DNA of 60,187 bases, taken from contig NZ_NTFY01000087.1 in NCBI RefSeq assembly GCF_002289565.1, forward strand, positions 1 through 60,187, written 5' to 3'. This DNA is from Rhodopirellula sp. SM50. Its GTDB lineage: Bacteria; Planctomycetota; Planctomycetia; Pirellulales; Pirellulaceae. Below, piece after piece: positions 26,848 through 37,250 of the stretch (the stretch's first letter is position 1; each line of letters opens with the position of its first letter). The notes beneath the pieces were generated by a model, which did no database searches, had not been told where the DNA came from, and saw only the letters and a list, made by a program, of their open reading frames with translations. The translations under genes and the position numbers were made by a program.

Positions 26848-29800
26848 ATGATGAATCCACTGGCCATTGTCATCGGGCTCGTGTTCGGTGTCGTCTCCGC
26901 GGCAGCCTTCTACGGCGTGTCGATGATCACGTCGGGTTTGTTCGCCCGCCCGTTTTATCGGACCTACTCGCGGGTCTTGATCGGTATCTGTTGTGTGATG
27001 TTACTGGCGCCGGGACTGCGTTTTCTCGCTGCGTCGAATCCGTTGGCCGGAGCGATCGGGTTGGCGATGACTCAATATCTGGCGATGGCGATCCTGGGTT
27101 ACGGGGTGTACCGATTCAATCGCGACTTCATCAAACGGGTCTTTCTTCGGCGAAGGACAACGACGTTCTTCATCTTTGGCACACTGGCCTACGCGACGGT
27201 GGTGACGCTGACGTTCTTGCACGTTGCGGTCGGTGGCACGCCGTCTTGGGCGGGACACGGGCACGGCTTGATCACGTCGGCACATTATGGGCCGCTGCTC
27301 GTCTTGTTGGCCGTGATGGTGTTTGACACAGACAACCGACTGAAATCGTTGCACAACGAACCGCGTCGCTTTAGCCGATTCACGTTTGTCGGTTACGCGA
27401 TTTCGTTTCTGGGGGTTTCGGTTTCCACCGTTCCGTTTGTTGCCGACGCGTTCCATCGGCTGAGTTCGATGGCGGTGGATTCACCGTGGATACAGAGCGT
27501 GAGTTCGGCGGAGGCGTTGTTGATCGCGATCGGTTTGTACGGCTGGCTGGTTTGGCGTTACGAATCGATTCCGCCGTTGTTCTTGCTGCTGCTGGCGATC
27601 ATTGCCGAATACCATGTGCTGGTCACTCAGTGGGTGCTGCAAGCATTCGGGCCGGAAAGCTGGGGGCTGGCGTCGCTGCCGCTGTTTGCCGGAATCACGC
27701 TGCTGGATCACTACTTTGGCCATTGGGATCAGCGAAAGCGGGAGGCCGACCAACGACGGGCCATTGCACGTGAGCGATCGCCCGACGCGACGATCCAATC
27801 GCTTCGTTTTGCCACGCCGTTTCGGGTCGTGCAATGGGGTTTGGCCGCGGCGCTGTTCGGTGTCACTTTTTGGACGCATTTCTACACTCCTGCCGTCGCG
27901 CCCGAGTGGCTGGGTGTCACGTTTGCCGTGTACAGCGTTTTCTTTTTGCTGACTTCGTTTGTCCGGCGACAGCCGACGCTGATCTATCTGGCCGGCGGTC
28001 TGGCGGGGCTTGCCGCGCTGTACGGCGTCGCACCTGCCGGCGGACCCGTCGCGACGGTGGTGCTGGCAGGTATCGGTTTGGTCGCGGGACTGGTGGCCTG
28101 TATGGGCGAGCGACGGGGACTGAAACTCTGTTGGCGGACACCGCTGGCCGACGTTTCGATGCTGGCGTCCGTGTGCGTCATCGGTTTGGTGTTCTCGCGC
28201 CACATCCTCGGCACTGATCCGTACCATTTTCATGCCGTCGCAATGCTCGACGGGATCGCCTTGGCGGGATCGATGTTGGGCTGCATCGCGTGCGCGTTGC
28301 AGTATCGATCACAACTGCCGATGTACTTGCTGATGATCGCCGCGGTCACGTTGATTCCGGTGTGGAGTGCGGGTCTGGGGCTGTTGGCGGCGATTACCGC
28401 CACGTGGCTTGATCACACGTTTGCAGCAGGTCGCCGCGTCTTGGTCGGCGACCGAGTCCGCTGGTTCGATCGTATCGAGTTTCCCTTGGCGGATGAAATG
28501 CCGGGGCTGCTGTCGCGTCCCCTTTCGCTCGGTGGGATTCCGTTGGCGTTGCTGGGGCTTGCGATTTCCATCGTGCATGTTGTGCAAGCTGATTTTTCCG
28601 GCAGTGTATTGTGGGGGGCCGCCATCGCCGCTTTGGTGCTGTTGTTGCTGACACGCAACTATCGCGAGCCATGGCTATACGTCACGGGCATTTTGGCCAC
28701 GTACTTCGCCGTAGGTGCGGTTGCCCAGGGACACTGGTTCACAGGCTGGGCGACCGATGAGGCGGTTGCTGGTCAGATGACGATTTTGTCGGCCGTCTCG
28801 TTGCTCGGATGGCTCGTCGCCGGCGGTTCTGCCTGGTGGTGCACGGCATGGCTGCAGCGTTGTGCGGAAGAGAAAGAGCCATCGGTCGTCGCCAATCGAG
28901 CGTACTACAGCGGTTGGTTGTTTCACGTCACGGCGATCGTTGCGATCGTGCCACTGGCGGGCAATTGGGGCGTCTGGCTGCGTACCGACCTGCCGTTGTG
29001 GACGATGAGTTCGGCTGCACTGGTGGCGATTCTGTTTGCACTGGCGGCATCCGTCTACCGAACGCAGTTGGCATCGTATTGCTCGTTGACCGCACTGACA
29101 CTGGCGGTGTTCGGCGGGATGGAATCGGCTGCGTGGATCGCTGTCCAAACGTCGACGATCCTGGCCGGTCTCAGTCTTCTCGCCGCCCTGGTGTCCTGTT
29201 TTGGGTTTAATCGGTTGTCGGATGCGGCGCGATCCGCGCAGCCGTCGGCGTCGTGGATGGTCGCTCTACCGGCACTGCCGGCGGGAGGGTTGGGGCTGTG
29301 GATCCGCCCCTTGGCGACCTATGCGTTGGTGTGCAGCCCGATTGCCGTGCTCGCGTCAATGCACAGCGATGCGACATGGTCGTTGAGTCATCTTTGGATC
29401 CGGCCGGCGCCGATGACCTTCGCCCTGGCAAGCGTCACGTTTCTGTTGAGCACCCGCGCGTATCGCGTTGGCGGCATCTACATCGCCGGCGTTGTGCTGG
29501 CCTTTGCGGCAATCCATTCGGCGGCCCAAGGTGCGTTGAACGACGGTTGGTTCGATCGTGATGGGAGCGGCGTTCACTTGTTGGTCGGATCCGTCACGGC
29601 GTTGTCGAGTTGCTTGATCGCAACGACATTCACCTGGGCAACCAATCGACGGCTTTCACGCGTCGACGCCTCCCGTGGATCCGATCTGCGTGCCAATCGC
29701 GAATTCTATGGCGGGATCTTGCAGCACCTGGCGCTGCTGCTGGCCGCATCGTGCTTGATCGGCCTGTCCGGCATCTGCTTGTTCGATTCGGCATCGTTTG

Positions 29801-32800
29801 CGGCCTCGGCACCTCTGCATTTTTTGACGGCGTGGGTTCTGGCCGTTGCGTTTGGGATTTCCGGAATCATCTACCTGTCGCGTTTGCAAACCTACGCGGC
29901 GTTGGGTTCGGTCTTGATTGCGGTCCTGGCCGGGGTCGCCCTGTGGGTCGGCCCGTCGGAACACTTGGCCGACCAAACGCTTGCGATGGCGTTGATGGCG
30001 TCAGTCTTTGGGATCGCTTCGTGGTGCTGGCTGCCTCCGGAACGTACTGGGGCGGACGATGAAGGCGAGGGGCGAGGCGTTGGCATAGCGTGGCGATTCA
30101 ACCGGTGTTGGGAGCATCCGCCGTTGCCGTTGGTTTCGCGAGACCGAACGTTGTGGACCAAGCCGCTGGCGCAAACGTCGACCGTCGTGGCGGCAGCCGC
30201 GCTCGTTCCACTGGCGATGCATTGGGAGCAAACACCGATTTGGATGGCCGTTCAACCGATTTTTCTGGCGTCGTTGGTGTGGTTGATCGCCACCTTCACT
30301 TACGGATTCGGCATGCTCGCGGTGCTGGATCAGGCCGCCAATTCATCTGGCCGTGCCGGTGGCGGGATGCGATGCGATGCGATCGAACGACGGTTGCTTT
30401 ATGCGGCTTCCGTCCTGACGTTCGGTGTCGGAGTTCACTTGACCACGCACTTCAACACGCTGACGATGCTGCCCGATCGCATTGCGATGGCGTGGCACCT
30501 CGTCCTTGCCGCGGGCTTGCTGTTGGTCGGTTGGTGCGTGGCGACGGTGATTTCGACGCACCTGTCGGTTCCGACCACGGGAGACGCAGAGGAGTCGTCG
30601 AGGCGGCAGTCTCGGGAACTTTACAGTGGTTTGCTGCAGCACCTTGTTGCGACAATCGGTGTGTTGCTTCTGCTCGGCGCCGTGATGCTGGGGCTGGCCG
30701 GAAATGAGCTGTCGTTGCCGCTGGCAATTTCATGCGGCCTCCTGGTGGTCGTGTTTGCCTTGTCGGGCGGCACCTATCGGACTCAATTTGGCAGCTATCT
30801 ATCGCTGGCGTCACTCGGATTGATGGTGGTCCATCTGGTCCTGTTCACGCCAGGACTTGGGGACGCCGGCGGGTGGGGGCCGGACGCTGTCTTGGTCGCC
30901 GCGGCAAACTCGTTGCTCGGTTTGGTCCTGGTCACAATCGCAGTGGCCAGCTATCGAGCAGTGAGCCATCGAAAGGGTATCGTTGGATCAGAATCCACAG
31001 CCGCGCGTCGCCTGCCGCCGAGCATCTGGACGACGTCGCGGCTGCCGCTTCACGGCGATTCTTGGTCGTCGTTGTGGTTGCAGCCGCTTTGCCACGCCGC
31101 CCTCCTGTTTGCCCAGATTGGTGTCACGGTCGTTTTGGTCCAGATCGTGTGGCAGGGCACGTGGGCTGGATGGGCGCTGCCGGGGTTTGTCACTTTGATC
31201 GTCGCTGGAACGGTCTGTGCGATCGCCGCGAAACTCTACGACAACGCGTTGTTGACCTACCTCGCCGCCGCTCTCGCTGTGGTGAGCATTTTTCCGTGGT
31301 TCCCGGCAGGCGGAGGGACGGATCCGCGCGTGGGCGTCGCTTGGTCGCTGATCGCGATCGTTTTCTGGCTGATCGGCTATGGTTGCGAACGGCTGGGCGG
31401 AGCTGCATCGGGGCATCGGACGAACAACGCGTCTGATTCTCCGTTGGTTCGAATTTACGAACGTCCCCTGATCCGGTCGTCGGCGGTGCTGGCGATCATT
31501 GTGATCGCTCAAAGCCTCTACGCTTGGAAGGTTGATTCCCTGTCCGCTTCGCTGGTGCCGATGTTGGTCGCCAGCGGCATCGGCACGTTGACGCTGTTGC
31601 TCGGCGCCCGCTCGATGAATGTCTTGCATCGGTTTTCGCTTGGGCGTCTGCTGGTTTACCTGGCGTGTTTGGGGGTCACGGTGTGTGTGTTGGTGGTGGC
31701 GTCCACAACCGCCGGTGTGCCGTCGATCGGTCCGGCGGCCGCACTGACCGCTTTGGTCTTGTCGGGGGTCGGTTTGTTGACGATGGAGTGGGGGCGAATG
31801 GAGAGCGTGACGAAACCGCATCGAGCGGCCGGCATCCTGACGTTTGCGAAACCGCTAACCAACTTTGCAGTGGGACTTGCCATGGCGGCAACGCTGGCTG
31901 CAATCCTGATTGCCATCGGAACGGCCGGTTACGACGCGGGACCGGTGCTGATCACGAGTCTTGCCCCTTGGGTGCAGCGTCTGGCACTGGGCCCGATCGG
32001 GTTGACGTTGACGTTGGCCGCGGTGGTGAGTTTGCTGACGGTTCGGGCATCACGCAACGTGAACTGGTTGGACGTGGCGGTGGTGCTGGGAAGCACCGGC
32101 CCGCTGTTGCTGGTTTACGAGGCGATGGAGTGGTCGGCTGCCTCGTTGATGTTCATCGCGTTGATCGCGATGAATGGTCTGGTCGTCATGGCTCGCCTGG
32201 TCAAGTTCGGATCACCGCGTTTCCAGTCCTGGTTGGGGCTCTCGGATGCCTGCTGCGAACGCTCGTTCTATCGCTGGCCGGTGGTGGTCGCGTTAGGATG
32301 TTTGATCGTGCAGTCGGTCAGTTTGTTGCTGATTCGTTCGGGCGTGGCGGAACCCGATCCCAATTGGAATTGGTTGTTGGGTGGCGGTCTGTGCGTCGCG
32401 TTGTTTTTCCACGTCATCTACCTGCGATCCCATGCCGCGCTGGTGCACTTGTTGATTGCAAGTACGGTGATCAGCTTTTTCGGAGCCTGTCTGAAACGCG
32501 GATGGGACGTCACCCCGGATGTCGCGTTGTCCGTGATGGGGTTGGTTTGGGGGATGATCGCGGTTCTGCTGAATCGCAGCATCGGAAAACGCGTGTTGTC
32601 GATACTCCGATTGCCGATGACCGCGACCGAAGAGGCGGCGATGGGGCGCGCGTTGGTCGGCTGGGCGATGGGAATGACCAGCTTGGCCGTCGCAATCACG
32701 TTTCCGATCTTCCGGATCGTTCGTCCAGACTTTCCGAACTTGACGGTCACGTTGCTGTTCGCGTCGATCAGTTGCCTGTTGACAGGCGTGAGTTGGCGAA

Positions 32801-34029
32801 ACGTCTACGCAACCATCGCGTCGGCGATCCTATTGCCGATTTGTTTGGTGGCGACCGTCGTCCTTTATTTGGATCCGATGTTGTCACGCGACTTTGCAGC
32901 ACTGGCGACCGCAGGATTTGCATTGGGCTACGTCGCGATCGAGTTCGGATTCCGGTGTCGCGCGAAATCCAACGCTGGGGCGTCCGATGACTCTGTGGAC
33001 GACTATACGCGAGGTGTCAGCCGCTCGTTGATCACGCTTTCCAATGTGATCGCATCGATCGCGGTCGTGATCACCGCGGCTTCGATGACGATGTTGAACC
33101 CCTCGCCGGTATTCGCCATTGCGATGGCCTTGGTTGCGGCCAGTTGGTTGTGGATGGCTTGGGAATCTGGACGCGAACTGTTGGTCTACTTATCCGTTGC
33201 GGCGATTTTCGCGTCGTTGATCTACCTGTGCACTTCGCTATTGGGAATCGCGTTTGAACGCAGCAGCCTGGGGGCGTTTTCCGTCGTCGGCTACAGCTTT
33301 CTGCTGTACGGGACCAATCTTCTGATCGGTCGCTCGCAGAATCCGCGGGCCGCCGTGTTCTTAAATCCGACCTATCACATGGCACTGCTTTCGCCGGTCG
33401 TTTTGATGCTGGTGACCCCACTGGATCAGAAGGGGGCGGCCGCATTCACGTCTCTGGCGGCCGGTTCGTTCTACCTGGTGGTTTCGCATCGCACCCACGC
33501 ACGATGGACGATGTACGTTGCCGCTGCCCTGTACAACTTGGCGATCTATCTTTGGATTCCGGAAGCCAAGCAATTGACCGGGCTGGCGCAGGTCTATGTG
33601 ATCCCCGCCGCCGTCACGGTGTTGATCTTTGCCCAGTTGCATCGCAAAGACTTGAAACCACGAGCGCTCAGTGGAATTCGTTCAGCGGCCGCGGGGGCCA
33701 TTTTGGCGGTTTCGACCTTCGAGGTGTTCTTCCAGGACGATGCGGGGCTGACACAGTTCATCGTCGTGCTGATGCTCAGTCTGATCGGGATCGCGATGGG
33801 GATTTCGCTGCGGATTCGGCCGTTCGTTTCGATCGGGATTGCATTTTTGGTGATCAACGTTCTGGGCCAACTCGGGTTGCAATTTCACCGCGAAGGAGGC
33901 GTCATTCGGGCTGTGATCCTGATCGGCTTCGGCGTGCTGGTGCTGATGGCGATGATCTTTTTCAACATCCACCGCGAACGGATTCTGCGTCGTTATCGCG
34001 GGTTCGTTGCCGATGAGAATTGGAGCTGA
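26848..34029 (+). CDS. Giant polytopic membrane protein with internal repeats, unknown function
   Basis: 2393 residues with several dozen hydrophobic segments and no large soluble domain. Repeating modules are visible. A motif of the form 'R..Y.G.L.H' opens membrane segments at about residues 686, 951 and 1256, and a 'W..PL' motif does so at about 815, 1101, 1409, 1535 and 1666, consistent with repeated units of roughly 270-300 residues. The start is either ATG 26848 or ATG 26851; the GAGG at 26841-26844 suits the second. It directly abuts the preceding ORF in the same frame. No transport motif is seen, and its length is exceptional for a polytopic protein. Confidence 0.8.
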   Translation: MMNPLAIVIGLVFGVVSAAAFYGVSMITSGLFARPFYRTYSRVLIGICCVMLLAPGLRFLAASNPLAGAIGLAMTQYLAMAILGYGVYRFNRDFIKRVFLRRRTTTFFIFGTLAYATVVTLTFLHVAVGGTPSWAGHGHGLITSAHYGPLLVLLAVMVFDTDNRLKSLHNEPRRFSRFTFVGYAISFLGVSVSTVPFVADAFHRLSSMAVDSPWIQSVSSAEALLIAIGLYGWLVWRYESIPPLFLLLLAIIAEYHVLVTQWVLQAFGPESWGLASLPLFAGITLLDHYFGHWDQRKREADQRRAIARERSPDATIQSLRFATPFRVVQWGLAAALFGVTFWTHFYTPAVAPEWLGVTFAVYSVFFLLTSFVRRQPTLIYLAGGLAGLAALYGVAPAGGPVATVVLAGIGLVAGLVACMGERRGLKLCWRTPLADVSMLASVCVIGLVFSRHILGTDPYHFHAVAMLDGIALAGSMLGCIACALQYRSQLPMYLLMIAAVTLIPVWSAGLGLLAAITATWLDHTFAAGRRVLVGDRVRWFDRIEFPLADEMPGLLSRPLSLGGIPLALLGLAISIVHVVQADFSGSVLWGAAIAALVLLLLTRNYREPWLYVTGILATYFAVGAVAQGHWFTGWATDEAVAGQMTILSAVSLLGWLVAGGSAWWCTAWLQRCAEEKEPSVVANRAYYSGWLFHVTAIVAIVPLAGNWGVWLRTDLPLWTMSSAALVAILFALAASVYRTQLASYCSLTALTLAVFGGMESAAWIAVQTSTILAGLSLLAALVSCFGFNRLSDAARSAQPSASWMVALPALPAGGLGLWIRPLATYALVCSPIAVLASMHSDATWSLSHLWIRPAPMTFALASVTFLLSTRAYRVGGIYIAGVVLAFAAIHSAAQGALNDGWFDRDGSGVHLLVGSVTALSSCLIATTFTWATNRRLSRVDASRGSDLRANREFYGGILQHLALLLAASCLIGLSGICLFDSASFAASAPLHFLTAWVLAVAFGISGIIYLSRLQTYAALGSVLIAVLAGVALWVGPSEHLADQTLAMALMASVFGIASWCWLPPERTGADDEGEGRGVGIAWRFNRCWEHPPLPLVSRDRTLWTKPLAQTSTVVAAAALVPLAMHWEQTPIWMAVQPIFLASLVWLIATFTYGFGMLAVLDQAANSSGRAGGGMRCDAIERRLLYAASVLTFGVGVHLTTHFNTLTMLPDRIAMAWHLVLAAGLLLVGWCVATVISTHLSVPTTGDAEESSRRQSRELYSGLLQHLVATIGVLLLLGAVMLGLAGNELSLPLAISCGLLVVVFALSGGTYRTQFGSYLSLASLGLMVVHLVLFTPGLGDAGGWGPDAVLVAAANSLLGLVLVTIAVASYRAVSHRKGIVGSESTAARRLPPSIWTTSRLPLHGDSWSSLWLQPLCHAALLFAQIGVTVVLVQIVWQGTWAGWALPGFVTLIVAGTVCAIAAKLYDNALLTYLAAALAVVSIFPWFPAGGGTDPRVGVAWSLIAIVFWLIGYGCERLGGAASGHRTNNASDSPLVRIYERPLIRSSAVLAIIVIAQSLYAWKVDSLSASLVPMLVASGIGTLTLLLGARSMNVLHRFSLGRLLVYLACLGVTVCVLVVASTTAGVPSIGPAAALTALVLSGVGLLTMEWGRMESVTKPHRAAGILTFAKPLTNFAVGLAMAATLAAILIAIGTAGYDAGPVLITSLAPWVQRLALGPIGLTLTLAAVVSLLTVRASRNVNWLDVAVVLGSTGPLLLVYEAMEWSAASLMFIALIAMNGLVVMARLVKFGSPRFQSWLGLSDACCERSFYRWPVVVALGCLIVQSVSLLLIRSGVAEPDPNWNWLLGGGLCVALFFHVIYLRSHAALVHLLIASTVISFFGACLKRGWDVTPDVALSVMGLVWGMIAVLLNRSIGKRVLSILRLPMTATEEAAMGRALVGWAMGMTSLAVAITFPIFRIVRPDFPNLTVTLLFASISCLLTGVSWRNVYATIASAILLPICLVATVVLYLDPMLSRDFAALATAGFALGYVAIEFGFRCRAKSNAGASDDSVDDYTRGVSRSLITLSNVIASIAVVITAASMTMLNPSPVFAIAMALVAASWLWMAWESGRELLVYLSVAAIFASLIYLCTSLLGIAFERSSLGAFSVVGYSFLLYGTNLLIGRSQNPRAAVFLNPTYHMALLSPVVLMLVTPLDQKGAAAFTSLAAGSFYLVVSHRTHARWTMYVAAALYNLAIYLWIPEAKQLTGLAQVYVIPAAVTVLIFAQLHRKDLKPRALSGIRSAAAGAILAVSTFEVFFQDDAGLTQFIVVLMLSLIGIAMGISLRIRPFVSIGIAFLVINVLGQLGLQFHREGGVIRAVILIGFGVLVLMAMIFFNIHRERILRRYRGFVADENWS

Positions 34030-34242
34030 ATCGGTCCTGCGTTAGGAACGAGATCGGCGTGATGCTGGGGGGAATGAGTCTTTGCAGGAGGCGGATTGGG
34101 TGGTCAAAAAATGGGGTGGTCAAAAAATGGGTGTGTGGAGTGAATGGGGCAGCGACGAGCAAGGTCGTTGTCGCCATCATTCTGCCCCGAATCATTCTGC
34201 CTTCCACTGCACGCGTTTCATTGCACGCGTTCCATCCTGCAA
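34030..34242. repeat. Convergent gap with short direct repeats
   Basis: Two adjacent copies of tgggtggtcaaaaaatggg lie at about 34097-34132 (the second lacks the first base), a doubled cattctgcc unit at 34178-34202 (cattctgccccgaatcattc, then tgcc), and gcacgcgtttcattgcacgc near 34208. I recall such ggcagaatgat repeats in Rhodopirellula-type genomes. No gene is seen. Confidence 0.55.
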
Positions 34243-35370
34243 TCAATCCGGACTTGCCACCTGGAACGTTTTGAGCAAGAAGTCGACTTGCATTTTGCGG
34301 GTTTCGGGTTGGGCGAACTGGGGACCGCCGTGTCCAGCCCCCTCAATGACGTGCAGCGTGCTTTCGACCTCTGCCGCTTGCAATGCTTTGTGTAGCAATT
34401 CGCTTTGGTTGGGCGGTACCGTGCGGTCGTCGCTGCCGTGAATGATTAGGAACGGCGGATCATCCTTGTCGACATAGGTGATCGGGTTGACCTGTTTGAT
34501 CCCCTCGGGTTTTTTCAGCACTTCGCCGCCGCCGAGCAGTCTTGATTCCGGCGAACCCGCATCGTTATGGCGTTCGTATCCCGGTGTGGTGACAAAGGTC
34601 TTGAAGTCGGTCGGTCCGTACAGGTCCACGACCGCCTGCACTCGGCTGGATTGATCCGGCCAGCCCCCGTTGCCTTCGAGTTCTTTGACGCCGCCGGAGG
34701 TGCCGAGTAATGCGACCAGGTGCCCGCCGGCGGAACTGCCGCCGACGGCGATTCGGTCGACATCGAGGTTGTACTTGGCTGCATGGGCGCGCAGATAGCG
34801 GATGGCGCACTTGCAATCTTCGATCTGAGCCGGGAACGCGGCTTCGCCGGTCAAGCGGTATTCGATCGTGGCTCCGACGAACCCGCTGCGAACCAGCGGA
34901 AGGACTTGGCGAACGCCACCGTCTTTTGTGCCGCCCTGCCATCCCCCGCCGTGGATCCAGACGTACACCGGCAGCGGCTTTTCAGACTTTTCCTTCGGCA
35001 ACACCAGATGCATCGTCAGCTCACGTCCGCCGCCGGTGCCGAAGACGACGTCGCGCTCGACGGTGACATCGTCCGGTGCGTTCAGCCGACCGGCGTTACG
35101 GCGATTCGTATTGGGGCGATTGGCGATTGGAAAATCCTCCCGAGTCAGCGCGTCATCTCGATTTCGATCGAGACGCTGAAACAGCCGCGGTGGGCCTTTG
35201 AATTCGTCCTTGGTCACCCTGCCGTCCCGATTGGCATCTTCGCGACGCAGCACTTCGGCAAACGGAATCCGTGGTGATTGTGCTTGGGGTGATTGTGCTT
35301 GGGAGTCAACGGCATCCGCTAACAAACCTCCCAGGCACAGGGTCGTGGTCAGGACAGATTGTAGATTCAT
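34243..35370 (-). CDS. Secreted alpha/beta hydrolase (BD-FAE/esterase type) with N-terminal EF-hand pair
   Basis: 375 residues. A signal peptide ([20 protein letters not shown]) is followed by two EF-hand-like loops at residues 45-57 ([13 protein letters not shown]) and 68-80 ([13 protein letters not shown]). The hydrolase domain has the HGGGW oxyanion motif (140-144), nucleophile Ser213 in GGSSAGG, an acid in GSDDRTVPP and His in GAGHGGPQ. The family cleaves carboxyl esters, including feruloyl and acetyl esters on polysaccharides. The calcium-binding front is typical of planctomycete exported enzymes. It is co-directional with the hydrolase gene upstream at 35477-36727. Confidence 0.92.
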   Translation of the reverse strand: MNLQSVLTTTLCLGGLLADAVDSQAQSPQAQSPRIPFAEVLRREDANRDGRVTKDEFKGPPRLFQRLDRNRDDALTREDFPIANRPNTNRRNAGRLNAPDDVTVERDVVFGTGGGRELTMHLVLPKEKSEKPLPVYVWIHGGGWQGGTKDGGVRQVLPLVRSGFVGATIEYRLTGEAAFPAQIEDCKCAIRYLRAHAAKYNLDVDRIAVGGSSAGGHLVALLGTSGGVKELEGNGGWPDQSSRVQAVVDLYGPTDFKTFVTTPGYERHNDAGSPESRLLGGGEVLKKPEGIKQVNPITYVDKDDPPFLIIHGSDDRTVPPNQSELLHKALQAAEVESTLHVIEGAGHGGPQFAQPETRKMQVDFLLKTFQVASPD

Positions 35371-35476
35371 AGGTCACCCGTCGCTGCTCGCGACGCCGGA
35401 GAGTTTGTTGAAAGTTGATGGGCCGAAGGTCAACGTCTATACAATATAACTCCGGCGCATCGGGGAGAGACCGATG

Positions 35477-36727
35477 TCATTGCCCGGCATGCGAAGCTTC
35501 GTGCAACGAAGAAAGCTTCCCAAGGATCTTCTCGGTGTCGATTCGGAGTTGATACGAAGCCGGTCCTTCCGGAGTATGCCTCTGATCGGGGATCGTTGTG
35601 AGTTCGACGCTCGGGACGCCAGAGGCACGCATCCGCCGGACCGCCTCGAACACCTTGGCGATCGGGATGACTTCGTCCTTCTCACCGTGGAAAAAGTGAA
35701 TCGGAGGAAAGTCCGGGCCGGTTTGCACCTCCGGCCAGACGGCTCCAAAATTTCCCACCACGACGTCCGGATAACCCTTTTCGCACAGTTCCGCGGTGGC
35801 TGCGGTGGCAACGTAACAGCCGAGTGAGTAGCCGATGATCGCGATTCGATCGTGATCGCGTTTTTTGACTTCCTCGATGGCATCGCAGGCGATCGAAACC
35901 CATTTTCTCCAATCCTCAAGACGGATCCTCTCGATCTCGTCTACATCAAGTTGGCCGTTCTTCAGCAGCATCAAGTTGTCGTAATCAAAGTCATCGAAAT
36001 AACGCACGAAGAAGGTCGGATGCCCGCGTTCGCTGATCGCTTTCGCATTGACATAGTGAACCGCCCTTCTGACCAATGGCGTTGCTCCCTCCACGCCATG
36101 AAAAATGACAACGGCCGTGCCACTGTTTGTGTTTTCAGGTGGACAGAAATAGTCAATCGCGATGGGACTGCCGTTGGGGCCTGTGACCGTGAAGGTTTCG
36201 TCAGGCCGCGGGGCCGGAAGGTAGTAGCCGACCGCCAACGCAGCAGCGATGCAGGCCATCGAGGTCGCTATGAGAAAGGCGGTCCATCGCCATGGACGGA
36301 CCGTATGGGACAGTTTGACAGTGGTCATACCACCGACGATCAGTTGGAGCAGTGTTTGAGCGACCCACACGAAGATCACCAGCGTGGGGACTCGCAATGC
36401 AAGGCAAATGGGAATGGATAACAGTGCGGCGCCGGAGGAAAAGGCAGCGATCATCATCAGCGCATCTTGTCGTCTGCTCCCGTCTGCCGGTTGCGGCCCA
36501 AACGCGTTGTACCAGACGCCAAGGAGAACGCTGGCACACAGGGCCTGGACAAAAGTTTCTCGCAAGCCGAATCCCCACCAGGATCGGAAAACTCGGGCGT
36601 CAACGAACGCGACCGTCACCGATGGCAGCAGCAATGGCACGGCGACCTGCACGATGACACCTGCTAGCAGCATCATCGCGAACGCCGTCGCCAGCTTCGC
36701 CGCTTCTCGACTCAATCTCCGGGCCAT
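35477..36727 (-). CDS. Membrane-embedded alpha/beta hydrolase (dienelactone hydrolase-like)
   Basis: 416 residues. The N-terminal 170 residues hold four or five membrane segments (for example LATAFAMMLLAGVIVQVAVPLLL, ALMMIAAFSSGAALLSIPICLAL, AFLIATSMACIAAALAVGYYL). The remaining part is a hydrolase domain with 'TAVVIFHGVEGA' at the oxyanion position, nucleophile elbow GYSLGC, acid in 'FFHGEKDEVIP' and a His in 'DQRHTPEGPASYQ'. The layout suggests an enzyme acting on a lipid-soluble or membrane-associated substrate. It lies 106 bp upstream of the EF-hand hydrolase on the same strand. Confidence 0.85.
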   Translation of the reverse strand: MARRLSREAAKLATAFAMMLLAGVIVQVAVPLLLPSVTVAFVDARVFRSWWGFGLRETFVQALCASVLLGVWYNAFGPQPADGSRRQDALMMIAAFSSGAALLSIPICLALRVPTLVIFVWVAQTLLQLIVGGMTTVKLSHTVRPWRWTAFLIATSMACIAAALAVGYYLPAPRPDETFTVTGPNGSPIAIDYFCPPENTNSGTAVVIFHGVEGATPLVRRAVHYVNAKAISERGHPTFFVRYFDDFDYDNLMLLKNGQLDVDEIERIRLEDWRKWVSIACDAIEEVKKRDHDRIAIIGYSLGCYVATAATAELCEKGYPDVVVGNFGAVWPEVQTGPDFPPIHFFHGEKDEVIPIAKVFEAVRRMRASGVPSVELTTIPDQRHTPEGPASYQLRIDTEKILGKLSSLHEASHAGQ

Positions 36728-36736
36728 TTCAAGTGC

Positions 36737-37012
36737 TCATCGAGTGATCAGAGTTGTGGTTCGATCCCGATCGCCCGGGCGAGGCGTTCCTCGTCGCGGC
36801 CAAATCACGAGCGCGGCGCGATGGCACCACCGTTCAAACGTCATTCCGGCGTTCCCCGTAAAGCCCTCGAAGTCTTCGCAGTCGGGTTCCGTTTCGTCGA
36901 TCGTCATTACCACTCCCCGCGAGGGCCGCTTGAGTAGGGGGACGAGGGGGTTACCGATTGATTGTCCTGCGAACCACAACCAATGACAAGCCTCGCCGGG
37001 GGAATCGATCAC
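36737..37012 (-). pseudogene. Possible 3' remnant of an oxygenase gene
   Basis: A 91-codon frame starting at GTG whose translation contains 'FEGFTGNAGMTFERWCHRAA' followed by LVIWPRR. From memory this resembles the C-terminal stretch (GNxGxTxxRWYHRAAxVxWPRR) of 2OG-Fe(II)-type dioxygenases found in planctomycetes and proteobacteria. The rest of such an enzyme is absent, and the preceding 40 residues show no match I recognise. It is best read as a decayed fragment. Confidence 0.35.
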
Positions 37013-37250
37013 ACTTCGGCTAAGGCAAGCTGGAAGCTTACGCCACTTGTTTTTCCGACGGTCCGTGAGAAGAGGTAGGAAAATTGTGGGTAGGAAAAAT
37101 CCCAGCCTCGACAGCTGATCCGCTGGTCACGGTTCTTTCCAGCATCCATCTTTCTTGCCCAAAATCTTCCTACCTTCAAAACTCCCCACGGCTCTTACCC
37201 AGTCTGTCAAGCAGGCCGACTGACTCTTCCACACCTGCTTAATCGCCCCT

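Noticed and set aside
31665..32990. 441-residue plus-strand ORF inside the giant membrane protein gene
   Set aside because: Out-of-frame shadow with Gly/Arg/Asp-rich translation and no hydrophobic pattern.
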